A stretch of 61,993 bases of DNA from assembly GCA_002049455.2 (NCBI GenBank), contig KV919156.1:1-61993 (forward strand), given 5' to 3'. Shown piece by piece: positions 22,210 through 33,129 of the stretch (its first letter is position 1; each line of letters begins with the position of its first letter). The notes beneath the pieces were generated by a model. The model did no database searches and had not been told where the DNA came from. It was given only the letters and a program-made list of their open reading frames with translations. The position numbers and the translations under genes were made by a program. The stretch is from Porphyra umbilicalis (taxonomy: Eukaryota; Rhodophyta; Bangiophyceae; Bangiales; Bangiaceae).

Positions 22210-23713
22210 TGCGCGGCCGCCGCGCGGCGGGCGGCCGCAGCCTCGTCGCGTACCCGCCGCTCGGCGGCGGCGGCGGCGGCCGCGTCGGCGCGGCGGCGCG
22301 CCGCCGCCGCCTTTTGCTCCTCTGCCGCCGACCGGTCGGCGGCGGCTGCGGCGGCGGCCGCCTCCCGGCGCTGCTTGTCAACAGCGGCGGCCGCCTCCCG
22401 GCGCGCCGTGTCGGCGGCGGCCGCTTCCTCCCGGCGCACCGCCGCGGCGGCCGCCGCGTCTGCGTCGCGGGCGGCCTTGGCCTTGGCCGCCGCCACGGCG
22501 GTCGCCGCCGCCTGCGCCGCGGCCGCGCGGGCCACCTCCCGGGCGGCCGCCGACGCGGCCGCGCGGCGGGCACGCCACGCCGACAGGCGGCCGGCGGCGG
22601 CGGCCGCCGCGGCGGGCACCGCCCCCACCACCCCCCGCGCGGTGCGGGTGCTCGCACCGACGGCGGCACCCGCGGCGCGCGACGCAGAGGCGAGCCGCCC
22701 CAGCACCCCATCGACGAGGAGCGTCAGCACGCGGCGGACAAAGCCGGCCACAAACCGCATGGCCGCGACGGCGCCGCCGACGAGCGCGTCGGCGAGCCGC
22801 CGCAGACCCCCCACGATAGACGCAACGACGCGCCCGACGGCGGCGGCCCCCCCCCCGACCGCCGACGTGGCGACGCCCGTCAAGCCACGCCAGACGCCCG
22901 CCACGGTGCCGACGACGACGTCACGCACCCGGTACACGCCCCCCGCCGCCCGCGCGTAGGCGGCCACGGACCGCACGTGCACGGCGTAGCGGGCGCGGTG
23001 GGCGGCCGCCACGACGGACCCCCCCCCCGAGTGGACGGCGCGGGCGACCCCCCCCGGGACCGCCGCCGCCGCGCGCCACAGCCCGCGGGTGAGCCACAGC
23101 CCCGCCCGCACGACCGCCGCCAGCAGCCGCACGACGCCCGCGAGCGCGCGCACGAGCAGCCGAAAGAGGCCCACCGCGACGCGCACGACCACCGACCGGC
23201 CGAGGCGCGCGGCACCCCCCACCCCGCCGGCGGCGGTGCGGACCACCCCCGCCCCGCCCGCCGCCGCCGCTGCCGCCGACGACCGCGACGCGGCCGCCGC
23301 GTCGGCGGCACGCGACGCGGCCGCCGCGGCCGCGTCGCGCGACGCGGCACCAAGCCGCCCGACGGGGGTGGTGAGGGCGGCCGCCACGCCCGCGCCGACG
23401 CGGCGGGCGGCGCCCGTCACGGCCCCGCCGAGCCCGTCGGCAACCGCCGCGCGCGCGCCCGCAACGGTCCCGCGCACGTCGGCGAGCGCGGCGCCCGCCG
23501 ACGGCAGCCGCGGCAGCGTCGTCGCCGCCGACCGCACGGCGGGGCCCCGCAGCAGCGGCAGCACGGCCGCGCCAAAGAGCACCGCCGCGAGCGTGAGGGC
23601 GGCCAAGCCCGCCAAGCCCCGCCCCCCGGCGACGCGCCGCGGCGCGGCCGCCCAGGCGGCAGCACCCCCGGCAGACGGCGCCCCGGCGCGCACGGGGGGG
23701 GCGACACCCGCCG

Positions 23714-23744
<31 letters not shown>

Positions 23745-24210
23745 CGGGGGGGGGGTGCTGCCCCCCCGGCGGGCGCCGCGCGGGCGACGGGCGGCGGCGG
23801 CGCCGCCGCGGCCGCCGCGTGGTGGGCCACGGGCAGGATTTCAAACTCGTCGGCCGCCGCGCCCGCAGACGCGGCGGGCGGCGGTGCGGCCGCGGCCACC
23901 GCCGCCGCCGCCACGGGCGGCGGCGGCGGCGGGGCGCCAAAGAGCGCGCTCGCCGCCGCCGCGGCGGGCGCAAAGAGGGCGCCCACCGCCGGCGCCGGCG
24001 CCGGCGTGCCGGCGCCGTCGGCGCCCGCACCCGCCCCCGGTCCCGCGTCGTCGCCCGCGTCGCCGCCGTCACCGGGTGGCACCTGCAAGTGCAGCATCGC
24101 AAACAGCTCGTCGCGGAGGCGTTGGAGGAGGGGCTTGCGCGCCGGCACGGCCGGCAGCACCACCGCCCCGTCGCCCGCAGTGGCGACGGCGACGGCGGCG
24201 GCCGCCGCCG

Positions 24211-24241
<31 letters not shown>

Positions 24242-25834
24242 GTCGGCCGCCGCGCCCGCCGCCTCGGCGGCGGCCGCGTCGACGGCGGCAGACGCCGCCG
24301 CGGCGGCCGCCACCGCCGCCGCCGCCGCCACCGCGTCGGCGTCGGCGTCGGCGGGGACGCCCCGCTCCCCCACGCCCCCCCCCGGCGCTTCGTGGAGGCG
24401 CACAAACAGGTCCGCCCGCAGCCGATCCATGAGGCTCGTGCGGCCGACTGGCGGGGGGACTTGATAGACGGCCCCGACCGCGTCAGCCTCCTCGTCCGTG
24501 TCGAGGAGCACCTCCTCGTCGGCGCCCAGCGGGTGGCGGTACGCCGCCGCCGCCTCTGCGTCGGCAACGAGGAGGTCGTCATCTCCCTCCCCGCCCGTGT
24601 AGACGGGCGGCGGCGCGTCGCCAAACCGGTGCCCGTGCGGGCCAACGTACCGACCGCCGGCGGCGGCGGCGAGCGCGCCCGCGCCGCCCCCCCCCGCGGC
24701 GGCCGTGCCACCGAGGCGCCCGACGTACACGCCCCCAACGTCGAGGCCGTCGGTCAGCTCCGCGCCGCACGGGTACTCGTCGTCGGCACCGCCCATCGCG
24801 CCGGCATACACGTCGGCGTAGTAGACACCGTTCAAGGCGCCGCCGACGACCACGCCGGTGGGGCCATACACGCCCCCGCCAGGCGCGGGCGTGCCGACGC
24901 CCGGCACCCCCAGCGGCGGGCGGGTGGCGCCCGCGGCGGCGCCCCACCCGCGGCGCCCGTTGGAGTCGCTCGTCGCGCCGCCCGTCGCGTGGAGGCGGCG
25001 GCCCGCGCCGCCGCCGGGCGGCGCGGCCGCCCCACCGCCGCCCCGCCGCCCGCCACGGCGTGAGGGCGGGGGCTCCTCCTCATCAAACTCCTCCTCCTCC
25101 TCCTCCCCCCCCCCCTCCTCCTCCTCCTCCTCCTCCTCGTCAATGGGTGACGGCGCGCCGCGCGCATACCGCGCCGCGCGCCGCGTGACGCGGCGGCGCG
25201 CCGACGACTCCTCCGCCCGACCGGCGGCGGCGCCACCCCCGCCGGCGCGCCGCGGGAGGAGTAGGACGGCAGCTGCGACGTTTCGCTTTCAACAATGAGG
25301 CCCTTGCCGTCGGTGCGGTACTTGCCGGGCGAGTCAATGCCGGGCGCCAGTGGCCGCCGCTTTTGCCGCCGCACCCGGTCCGACGCGCGCGCGGCGGTCG
25401 AGCCCGACGTGCCGTCGCCGGGGGCGCCGCCGCGGGGGCGCCGTGCCGGCGTGTGCGCCGGCGCCGCCGTGTCGTCTTGGGTGGCCCCCGCGGGGATGCC
25501 CGTGGAAAACCTGGGTGGGGTACAAGCGGGGGAAAGAAATAGGAGGAACCACGAGGAGGGAGAGCGCACGTGGGTGGACCACAGCAGTTGCCGCGGGGAC
25601 AAAGACACGACAGGACGGGGCGACACAGAGGCGGGAAACAAAGACGCAACACGTCAGTCAACGGAACACCAAAAGGCGCCACAGTGACACCGCCACAAGC
25701 AACAGGATCACATAGCGACAATGGCAGCCAGCGTGCGCTCACCCGCCCCCATCCCCCCCCCCCCCACCTCACAACTGCCCACGCCGACCGCCGATCAAAA
25801 AACACGTCCCCCCGCCTCCACCAAACGTACTCAT
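19740..25834 (-). CDS. SUN-domain nuclear envelope protein, one intron, two apparent frame breaks
   Basis: Large SUN (Sad1/UNC-84) protein of roughly 1,900 aa. SUN proteins span the inner nuclear membrane and bind KASH partners in the lumen to form LINC bridges. Proposed exon 1 is 25806-25834 (ATG AGT ACG TTT...), intron about 25511-25805 (GT...AG, pyrimidine-rich before CAG, phase 2), exon 2 from 25510. The N-terminus includes an acidic Glu tract (25074-25141) and Ala/Pro-rich segments. One hydrophobic helix lies at about 23547-23621 (GLAGLAALTLAAVLFGAAVL). A very long Ala/Arg coiled-coil-like stem follows (to about 20600), then the SUN domain (about 20530-19760): FALLSAGARV, CWAFEGVGTVTVRLARP, FTVEHAPAG, GDYVYRVG and GHPHYTCLYRFRVHGTEV. 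The frame must slip by -1 twice, near 25225-25245 (G5 run) and at the C10 run around 23746-23755. Confidence 0.78.
25511..25805 (-). other. Predicted spliceosomal intron in the SUN gene
   Basis: On the minus strand it begins GTGTTTTTTG and ends in a pyrimidine-rich tract with ACCCCACCCAG. Joining across it keeps the frame (GGGGG-T-FSTGIPAG). It leaves a 29-nt first exon starting with ATG at 25834. Confidence 0.6.
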
Positions 25835-27458
25835 TGCTCTCTGACGGCTGCTGCGAGGACAGCCGCATGGAGCGGCGGGGTGGCCCCGTCATGGTGCCAA
25901 GCCCGCGGGCGACGGCCGCGCCGCCCGGGCAGGCAGCTCCCCCCCAGTGCCGCCAACGCGCCCGCTGCCGCGGTGCCAAGCACCCCCGACGCCCTGGGCG
26001 GCACAACCCGCAGCGACAGGGGGAAGGGGCACCGACGCACCGGCGCTGACGGTGTGGCCGGCCAGCGGGGGTGGGTGGGGAACGCCACCGGGCAGGGTCA
26101 CGCTCCGGGGTGGAGGTGTGTCGCTACCGCGCGACCGCGCCCCGCTGCCGCCGCCGCGACGGTGGTCAAGTGCCTGTCGCAGGGCACAAGGCTTTCACCT
26201 CAGCAGCCGTCCCGCTCAGTGCCTGCGCGGGGCGCGCGGGGCGTCTGTGCACCACAAGCCCGCCCCCCCCCCTCCCCCACACACGCGCGCCGCGCCACAC
26301 GCGCTCACACCACGCCCGCGCGCCCCGCACCGTCGGCACTGCGCAGGCGGGCACCACGCACCCCGCCTCTTCCCCTCACACCGCGCACGGGGCGCGGCGA
26401 CCGCAACGACACACACAAAAAAAAGGAAGGCGAGCGCGATCGCCCCCACCCCGGTGGCGGGAACGGCGGCCGGCGTTGGCGCGCAATCGAGGGTGCACCC
26501 CCGCGCAGGCGGCGGGCGCAGCCCGCACCAGCCCACACCCCGCCGGGCTCGAAACCGCCACGCCGCGGCGGCGGCAGCACCCACCCACCCACCCAACGGG
26601 GTGGCGGGGCGGGGCCAACGGGGTGGCGGGGGGGCCCGCGACGCGCCGCCGTCGGGTGCCGCCCCTCCTCCCCCAGTGTCGGGCTCGGGCGGCGGGGCAG
26701 GGCGTCTGGCCACGCCAAAACCCGCGGCGGCACCGCCGCCGCCGAGATGCGCCAATCCGCGGCCGCGGGCGGGGGCCGAAACGGCTCGGCCAAAGCGCGC
26801 CAAAGGGCCGACACCGTGTCGGGGGTGTGACACCCCCCTCCCCCCCGCCCCCACTCCACCCCCAGAAATGATGTTGCCGCCGTTCGCCCGTTTCGCCTGC
26901 CGCTGGGGCCGCCACACGCGTACGACCGCGGCTCTGACCGATTTGCAGTGCCGCGCGGCGCCTCACGGTGCCGCTGGGGGCGCGTATAGAATTGATCGCA
27001 CCCACCGCTCCACAAAGTACCGATCAAGTCCCGGGCGTCGACGCGGGCGACCAAAAACGGGGCGATCCCGCCCCGATTTGCATCCAGCATCGAAAAATGG
27101 ACGTGTCATGATATGATTGGTCCCCTTGTCGAATTGTTGTGCACCTCGCGTATTGGCGCCGTCGCATTGGCTGGCGCGCCGGAGCTCAACAATCTGCGTC
27201 GACCCTGGCCCCGGCGACCCCCTCTCATGGTGCCCCTGCGGCACCCCCTCTGACTCACGCACCCGCAGGCGGAAGCTGTGCGCGTGGGCTCAAGTCTGAC
27301 CCCGTCTCCTTCGACGAGTGCCCCACCCGATCGGTTGCGCCCTCGCCCAGTAGATCCAACGCCGCAGTGTTCGCTGCCGCCGCCGCCGCTCCCGCTCCCC
27401 AACCCTTTTGTTCTTTGTCTTCCCCCTCTCCCCCACTCCCCACCACTTCCTATTCACC
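25835..27458. other. Intergenic region between SUN gene and psaO (divergent promoters)
   Basis: Both flanking genes read outwards, so this 1.6 kb should contain both promoters. It is very GC-rich to about 26980, then closer to balanced. The last 100 bp before psaO is a CT-rich leader. Long open frames here are Pro/Arg/Ala shadows with no domains. Confidence 0.5.
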
Positions 27459-28123
27459 ATGGCCTTCATTGGTGCCGCTGTGGCCCCGGTCGCCCTCCGC
27501 CCCGTCCGCGTCTCTGTGTGCAGCTCGCGCTCCGTCTTTGTTGGCGCTCGGGTCGCCGCCAAGGTGGCTGCCCCCGTGGCAGTTGTGCCGACGATGAAGT
27601 ACGTGGCTTTGCCTTCTTTTGTAGTGCCTGTTGACATAACGTCGGCTAGGGACGCGTTGCCATTCACGCTTTCTGCGGACCCGCTCTTGTTGTCTTCTCA
27701 GCTGTGTTGCTGCGGTTCTGACATTGTCTTCTCCAATGATCCTTGGATACTCACCTCGTGACTTCTGGATCCCTGCCCGTCTCCCCCCATCTGCTCCCTC
27801 TTCTCCGCACGGTCTGGCTGCATAGGTTCGAGATCTCGGAGAACACCCCCTTTGAGATCAACCCCGTCATTATTGTGCTGGCCATGGTCGGCTGGATCGT
27901 TCCGTCGTCCCTGCCAGCGCCCATTGCGCTGACTGGTGGCACGGGCCTGACCCAGGCCTTCCTCGCCTCGATGAACGCCAACCTGGCGGCGTGGCCCAAG
28001 GGCCCGGCCGGTGACGACCCGTTCTGGACCCTGATGTTCATCTGGCACGCAGGTCTGTTTGCCACCCTCATCTTTGGCACCATTGGTGTCAATGGCCGCA
28101 AGACTGGCCGCTTTGACCTTTAA
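27459..28123 (+). CDS. psaO: Photosystem I subunit O, plastid precursor
   Basis: Two exons (27459-27598 and 27826-28123) encode 145 aa. Exon 1 gives a plastid transit peptide of about 45 residues (MAFIGAAVAPVALRP...), basic and free of acidic residues. Exon 2 gives the mature protein with two hydrophobic helices (INPVIIVLAMVGWIVPSSLP and FWTLMFIWHAGLFATLIFG) and the signature blocks WPKGPAGDDPFW and GxxGRKTGRFDL of PsaO. PsaO is a small PSI subunit present in green plants and red algae. It sits at the antenna docking side of PSI and assists in state transitions and light-harvesting contacts, as known from plants. The start ATG lies directly downstream of a CT-rich leader. The splice joins ATGAA to GTTCGAG, preserving the frame as MKFEISENT. 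Confidence 0.95.
27599..27825 (+). other. psaO intron, 227 bp, phase 2
   Basis: Starts GTACGTGG and ends CTGCATAG. A stop codon arises if it is read through. It separates the transit-peptide exon from the exon for the mature protein. Confidence 0.9.
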
Positions 28124-28740
28124 GCACATGGCGCCATGTCGCTGAGCGCAGACCCGGCGCGACGCTGGTCTGCTGCTCATGCGAAGGTTTTTGTGGGTGC
28201 CTCCTCCCGACAGCGGCGGCATGGCTACTACCGGTGCGGGCTCTGCTCCGCCTGTCGGCGTCGGCGTCGGCATGTTATCGGGTCGTGTGGTGCGCGTGCG
28301 GCTGCCAGGATGGTGAGTGATGGCACGCTCATTCGGCCGGGCGAGGTGGAAGCGTGGGGCTCTTCCTAGTGGTGGTGTGTTGCGGCCTGCATGGCGACTA
28401 TGTTTTTTCCTCCTTGGTGTGGTGCGCGCTTGATGAATGTGCCCAATGGCGCTCGTCTAGGCCTGTGGTCTGGTGTTAAATACTCGGTTTTTTCTTCCAT
28501 TTCTCGGCATCCTCTTCGTTGATGGGGCGTTCGTGGGCACGACCCCCGTCGCTGCACCATCAAACAGACCGCAAACCGCTTACCGTGTTGTCAAGAGGCT
28601 CCCTGAGCACCCCAGCAGCCCCGCACCTCGTCCCCAGTAAACCTCGACAGGGTCGTGGACCGGGGAGCTCCACTCACCTCATCCCCGTTTGAATTCCAGC
28701 GGTGACCATATCGTTCCCGCGGATAGCCACCGACCGCCCG
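28124..28740. other. 3' flank of psaO, no recognised gene
   Basis: Mixed-composition DNA. Short open frames only. Nothing identifiable. Confidence 0.4.
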
Positions 28741-29400
28741 TCATGTCGAGGACTCTCCTAAATTTAAGCTATGGTGCAGCGCTTCGCGTTGGCCGCGCCA
28801 CATCGTTGAAGTGGGCATAAGAGGAATGACCAACAGCTGTGTAAGCTGAGTTTCCTGCAGCCATGGGTCGCTCTCGTTCGAAACTCGAGCAGCCGCAGGC
28901 AATGGGGGTGCCTCCGATGACGAGCAATGACCTCTGTATGTCGCGGCAACGCGACCGATCTCGGAGGCCAAGTTTGCCACGGCCGCAACCGACTGACTGC
29001 GGAGCTCCCTCCGTCGAGTAACCAGCCGAGACTCGCGGCGGGGACTCTTACTCTGGGTGACCAGTCGCTCGAGGCCATTCTTCAAGGCCTCGTAGGCTGT
29101 TCCGAGCACGGAGGCAGCATCGGTTTCAGTTATTCAACCATTGTTGATTGCAGTCCGCTGCGTCGTAGCAGTCGGTTGTTGGCTCTGGTGACTGCATCCG
29201 TTCCGCTGAAAGGACGCACGTATGGTCGGAGCTGGGGTGCTTCCACCAAGCGTTCCGAGCACGATAGCTGCTGCCAACACTACATATTCGATGATGACCA
29301 CATCTCCCGATCTCACTGTCGTCATGCAGACCGGAACGTTTTTTCCAGACGACAAGCTGCAGCGACGCACGGTCTCCGCGTCGATCGTGCTTTGCACCAT
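28741..29400 (-). pseudogene. Interrupted open frame, unknown product
   Basis: The same minus-strand frame stays open for about 219 codons from ATG at 29400 to TGA ending at 28741, except for one TGA at 29134-29136. The upper part has a hydrophobic run (VVIIEYVVLAAAIVLGTLGG). The lower part is rich in charged residues and helix-like (SVLGTAYEALKNGLERLV). No family is recognised. It may be a decayed gene, a mobile-element fragment, or two exons with an unnoticed intron. Confidence 0.25.
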
Positions 29401-29761
29401 GGACTGAGGTGGCAGGTGATTTTTATTTGATTATAATCATGGTGATTTTAATGATTATAACCATTTTACATCACAGGGCTGATGATTGTATTCACGTGGA
29501 TTTACAGTTAGGCTTACATAATGGGGGCTACGAAAGGATAGAGGCAGCTGGTTGGCCTGCCAACTTGCTGTTTGGCAAGCACACGACTGTCATTAGTGTC
29601 AACAATGCTAAGGACAAGCACTGCTCCACGGTACGCTTCCACAGATGGCAGAACTGGCAACGAGCACGGCAGTCTGATGCTTCTGCGCGCAGGAAAGAGT
29701 GAAGACAGAGTTTGAGCGAAGCGACAGAGCGTCGAAGAGCACCACATGCATATGCATGGCT

Positions 29762-29827
29762 TTGGCTTTTTCTGCAGAGGCCTGTCTTCATATGCATATG
29801 AAGACAGGCCTGTGCAGAAAAAGCCAA
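29762..29827. repeat. 66-bp spacer-less palindrome
   Basis: Two 33-nt arms meet at CATATGCATATG (centre between 29794 and 29795) with a single mismatched pair. The outer arms carry TTGGCTTTTTCTGCA and its complement. It can extrude as a cruciform or, if transcribed, form a near-perfect hairpin. It has no coding role that I can see. Confidence 0.95.
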
Positions 29828-30052
29828 GGCTGCCATGGCATCGTACACAATTGCCACATGACATCGTACATCGTACATCTGAGCGAGGTTGCCAGGTGTG
29901 GTCGATTCACGTCGGCCTCCTATGCGTTTTTCATGGCCTGTGAAGCGACTGGACCGCAGGAGGACGCTTGGTCAATGCCACGGCGTCGTCTCGAGCAACC
30001 GCTCAAGCCAGACCTGAGTCTCACCATCCAGAATAACATGTCGCTTCAGCCC

Positions 30053-30160
30053 TAGGGATGGGCAACCGGATGGTTTTCGAAAACCGGTTAATCCGATTGG
30101 TTGTCCACCCAGTTATCGGTTTTATAGCGGTTGGAAGTCAATTTGTACTTACTTCTGAAT
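30053..30160. mobile_element. Possible solo hAT-like terminus
   Basis: The sequence TAGGGATGGGCAACCGG followed by palindromic GGTTTTCGAAAACC and AACCGGTT motifs resembles the ends of some hAT elements. I did not find the opposite end or a target duplication, so this may be a truncated copy or chance. Confidence 0.3.
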
Positions 30161-31046
30161 GATCATATAACCCCTGTACTGACCCTCGAGTTGACACTAA
30201 GTTCTGCGCTATCGAGAGACCGTTGACCCTGGCCGCACAGAATTCTGAGGCTCGACACCCAATAAATCCATAAACCCAAGGTCAGGTCACCACTTAAAAT
30301 GGCTGTCGCTGCCGCTGCCGGCCCCCTGCCCCCCGCCGCAGTGCCGACTGCCTCCCGCGCCGCTTGTACTCCCCCCCCCGCCATGTCACCGGCGCCCGGC
30401 AGCGGCCGCTGCCGTATTCCGCTCATGCGGCCGGCTACCCGGCCGCCGCCGCTGCCCCTGTGGCGCCTCCTTCGCTACCGCCCCTACTGCCGCCTTCGCT
30501 GCCATCGCTATCGCTCTCTGCTGCCGCTGCGTGCCGGCTGCCCCCCCTGCAACCTTTGACCTCTCCCGCGGACCCCATCGCGACATGCGCGTCCACCGGG
30601 GCCGCCACCGCGACAGCGCGGGGCGCTACGGCGTTGCAAGCGAGGGGCTTATTGTCTGTTGCTGGGGAGGGTGGGGTGCTGATTCCGGGTGTGTGGGCGT
30701 AGCGCTGGGAAACGCGGTACGAGTGGTGGCGAAAGGCTGAGTGGCACACACTGCGGCCTTTTTCATGTGCAGAGAAGTGTATGAAGGAACTGTCTGTGAG
30801 CTTAGCAAGTAGCACTACCTTTCTCAGCGCCCTCAAGAGGTCTAGAAACAATAGAGAGATGCCCATGTTTCAACAACGTATGTTTGCACAGCGAGGGCAT
30901 GTTCCGGATTGCCCTTCCTGCCGGGTTCCAGATCGGTTCACGTGGGGAGTGTGCACGAGACACTTCTTGAGACGATGACAACATCTTCTTCTTCATGAGT
31001 CGTTCCTGGGTCTATCAAGTACGCTATGAACGGTAGTTTAAGTGGC
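30161..31046. other. Intergenic region
   Basis: A GC-rich Ala/Pro-coding island at 30299-30700 interrupts lower-GC DNA. An ATG at 30299 opens an Ala-rich frame that would need a slip at the C-run near 30369-30377 to continue to 30702. This is too weak to call a gene. Confidence 0.3.
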
Positions 31047-31049
31047 TAA

Positions 31050-31789
31050 GAGCATTGCCAACAACTCAGGCTATCGCTATCGGCTATTCCATTCTAGAAC
31101 CAAGTCCGCGTCCTTAGACAGCCACATGTACGTCAGCGGTTGGCTGCTGTGCTGTCATGAGCCTAAGTACCTGCAGGTTTCCTTACACCAGGCCTTGTCT
31201 GGGCCCGATCAAGACGATATTTTCTGCCAGGACTTGATTCACTGCAGCGGCAGATGACAACTGTGGTGAGCAGCCGTATCAACCATAACGAAGGCGCAGA
31301 GAACGCTCGTCGGCAGACGGACGAAGAAACAGGTCAAAATGTGCAGCGCTTGATGACGACCACGCCTAGAAGGACGTCACTGTAGGACCATTGCCATGCA
31401 CGACAGCTCTTGCGGACGTTCCCACCACCTCTGCCCAGAAGAAACTGGCAGTCAATCTTGCAGACGTGGCGCACACGTTGCAGCCACGTGCTACTATTTG
31501 CTGTGAAACGGGTCGTTGATCCATCACATGGGCCAATCAGAGGCCCCCGTGAGATAGCCTCGGCTATCCTAAAAGCTATTCCGACTCGAAATAGAAAAGC
31601 GATAGCCGCACAGCTATTCTTGGTCAGCGGAAGCCAGAATCAAGTAGGTAATTCGATTTCCATGGCCCGAACAAAAAAAGGGCTTCTTCGTCTAAAAAGT
31701 GGTGTTACGTCGGACTTCAGGTGCTCAATGGGACACGTTGTGCAACGTGGCTTGAATATGGGGATAGCATCTCATTGTTAACAATGCTC
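31050..31789. mobile_element. PIF/Harbinger-like non-autonomous element (740 bp)
   Basis: Left end GAGCATTGCCAACAA and right end (complement) GAGCATTGTTAACAA form imperfect inverted repeats that continue to a shared GCTATC about 30 bp in. The flanking trinucleotide TAA is present on both sides (31047-31049 and 31790-31792), the duplication expected for this superfamily. The interior is lower in GC, contains GCTATC and GCTATTCC motifs, and lacks a recognisable transposase. Confidence 0.75.
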
Positions 31790-31792
31790 TAA

Positions 31793-33129
31793 GCGCGCAG
31801 ACAACTTCTTCGTGTCCTGTTCTACACTTCAACATGGCAGATGAAGACAATAGCACCCCAACCTCCGCCGGCTCACGTCCTGCTGCTCAGCCTCTGAACA
31901 GCAGTTCTTATGCCCCCCAGACATCAGAGATGATACACGCAGCATTAAACACTCTGATGAAAGCTACAGGATCGTCCCACTCCATGTTGCACACCCGCCG
32001 CCGCCGCGCCTGGCGCCAGCGGTCCGCCGCCGGTCACCACTGCCCCCAACCGTCACCCGTCGTTCTTGACGCGTGATACACCCACGGGGGGGAAGCGTGA
32101 GCGAAAACCAGGAGGAAGCATGTGACGGGGGGGTCTGGACTGCCACCGCAGGTACTGGGCTCGTGGCGACAGCGGCCCTGGGCATCCGCCGCAGGCAGGG
32201 AGTGAGCAGCGGGTAGCGGCTGTAGCAGCGGTTGCGGCAGCGGCTGCGACGGCAGAAGCCCGACGGTGGCCGTGCGGTGAGGAGAGGGCGGCTGGCAGCG
32301 GGGGGGGGGTGCACGTCGCTGGGTAATCCTATAGGTAAGGTCAGCGATGGTAAGAATCGACGAGACCATCGAAAATCACATATTTTATTTGTCAGCGATG
32401 CTCTAATTGTCCCCCCCCCCCCCCCCCCAGCGATCCCCTCCGCCCCCCCCTCAGGTACGAGCACAGCACTCACGGCTGCATTCACGGCGTTCATCCGTGA
32501 ATGCAAATTTTCGGCGTTTCTTATCTCTCCATGGATGGCCCTCTCCAGTCCGACAATTGACATGCTCCTACAGAAAGAAATACGCCTGCGTCGATCTGAT
32601 TGAGGACTTGCGCGGGCCAAACGGCGATGCAACCGAGTAATCGTGGCATCGGTGCTGGGATTGCGTCTCCCGCCCTTGCTGATGCACTGCCTACGCGCGC
32701 GCGGGACCTGTGGGAGACAGCCGTTGCCTCACCTGGCGGCCCATCCGCCATGGCCAGCTCCTCGTGGCCGCCTCGGCATCGGTCAAAGCGGGCGGCGGAT
32801 GTTGACCCCCCCCACCGCCGTGCGTGCTGCCCGCCCGTGCACGCGCGAGCCGGCGTCCGCCCGCCCTGAGGCCGCGCTGTGGCCTAACCACGCTGACCGT
32901 GTGGCCCCACCCCATCACACCATCCACGTCGCGAAGCCCCACTCTCCTTGGTTGCTCTACGTTTCTTTTTGTCGACCCTTTGCCCCCCCACGCCCTCCCC
33001 GTACGTTGCCCCTATTGTCACTGCATCACCTGTCTGTTCCTTCCCCCTCGAGGTCACTACGACCTGCCGAACCCCCGTCTCCCTTGGTGTCCCCTCCGAG
33101 CTCCCCTGTGGTCCCAAGTGCCGCCCCCC
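31793..33129. other. Intergenic region and Ctf4 gene leader
   Basis: A C18-type run lies near 32411-32429 and an AT-rich stretch near 32370-32400. The last 250 bp is CT-rich and is probably the promoter and 5' UTR of the Ctf4/AND-1 gene. No separate gene is supported. Confidence 0.4.

Noticed and set aside
20542..24464. Plus-strand frames of 800-1,100 codons
   Set aside because: Antisense of the SUN gene; compositionally extreme Arg/Ala sequence with no domains.
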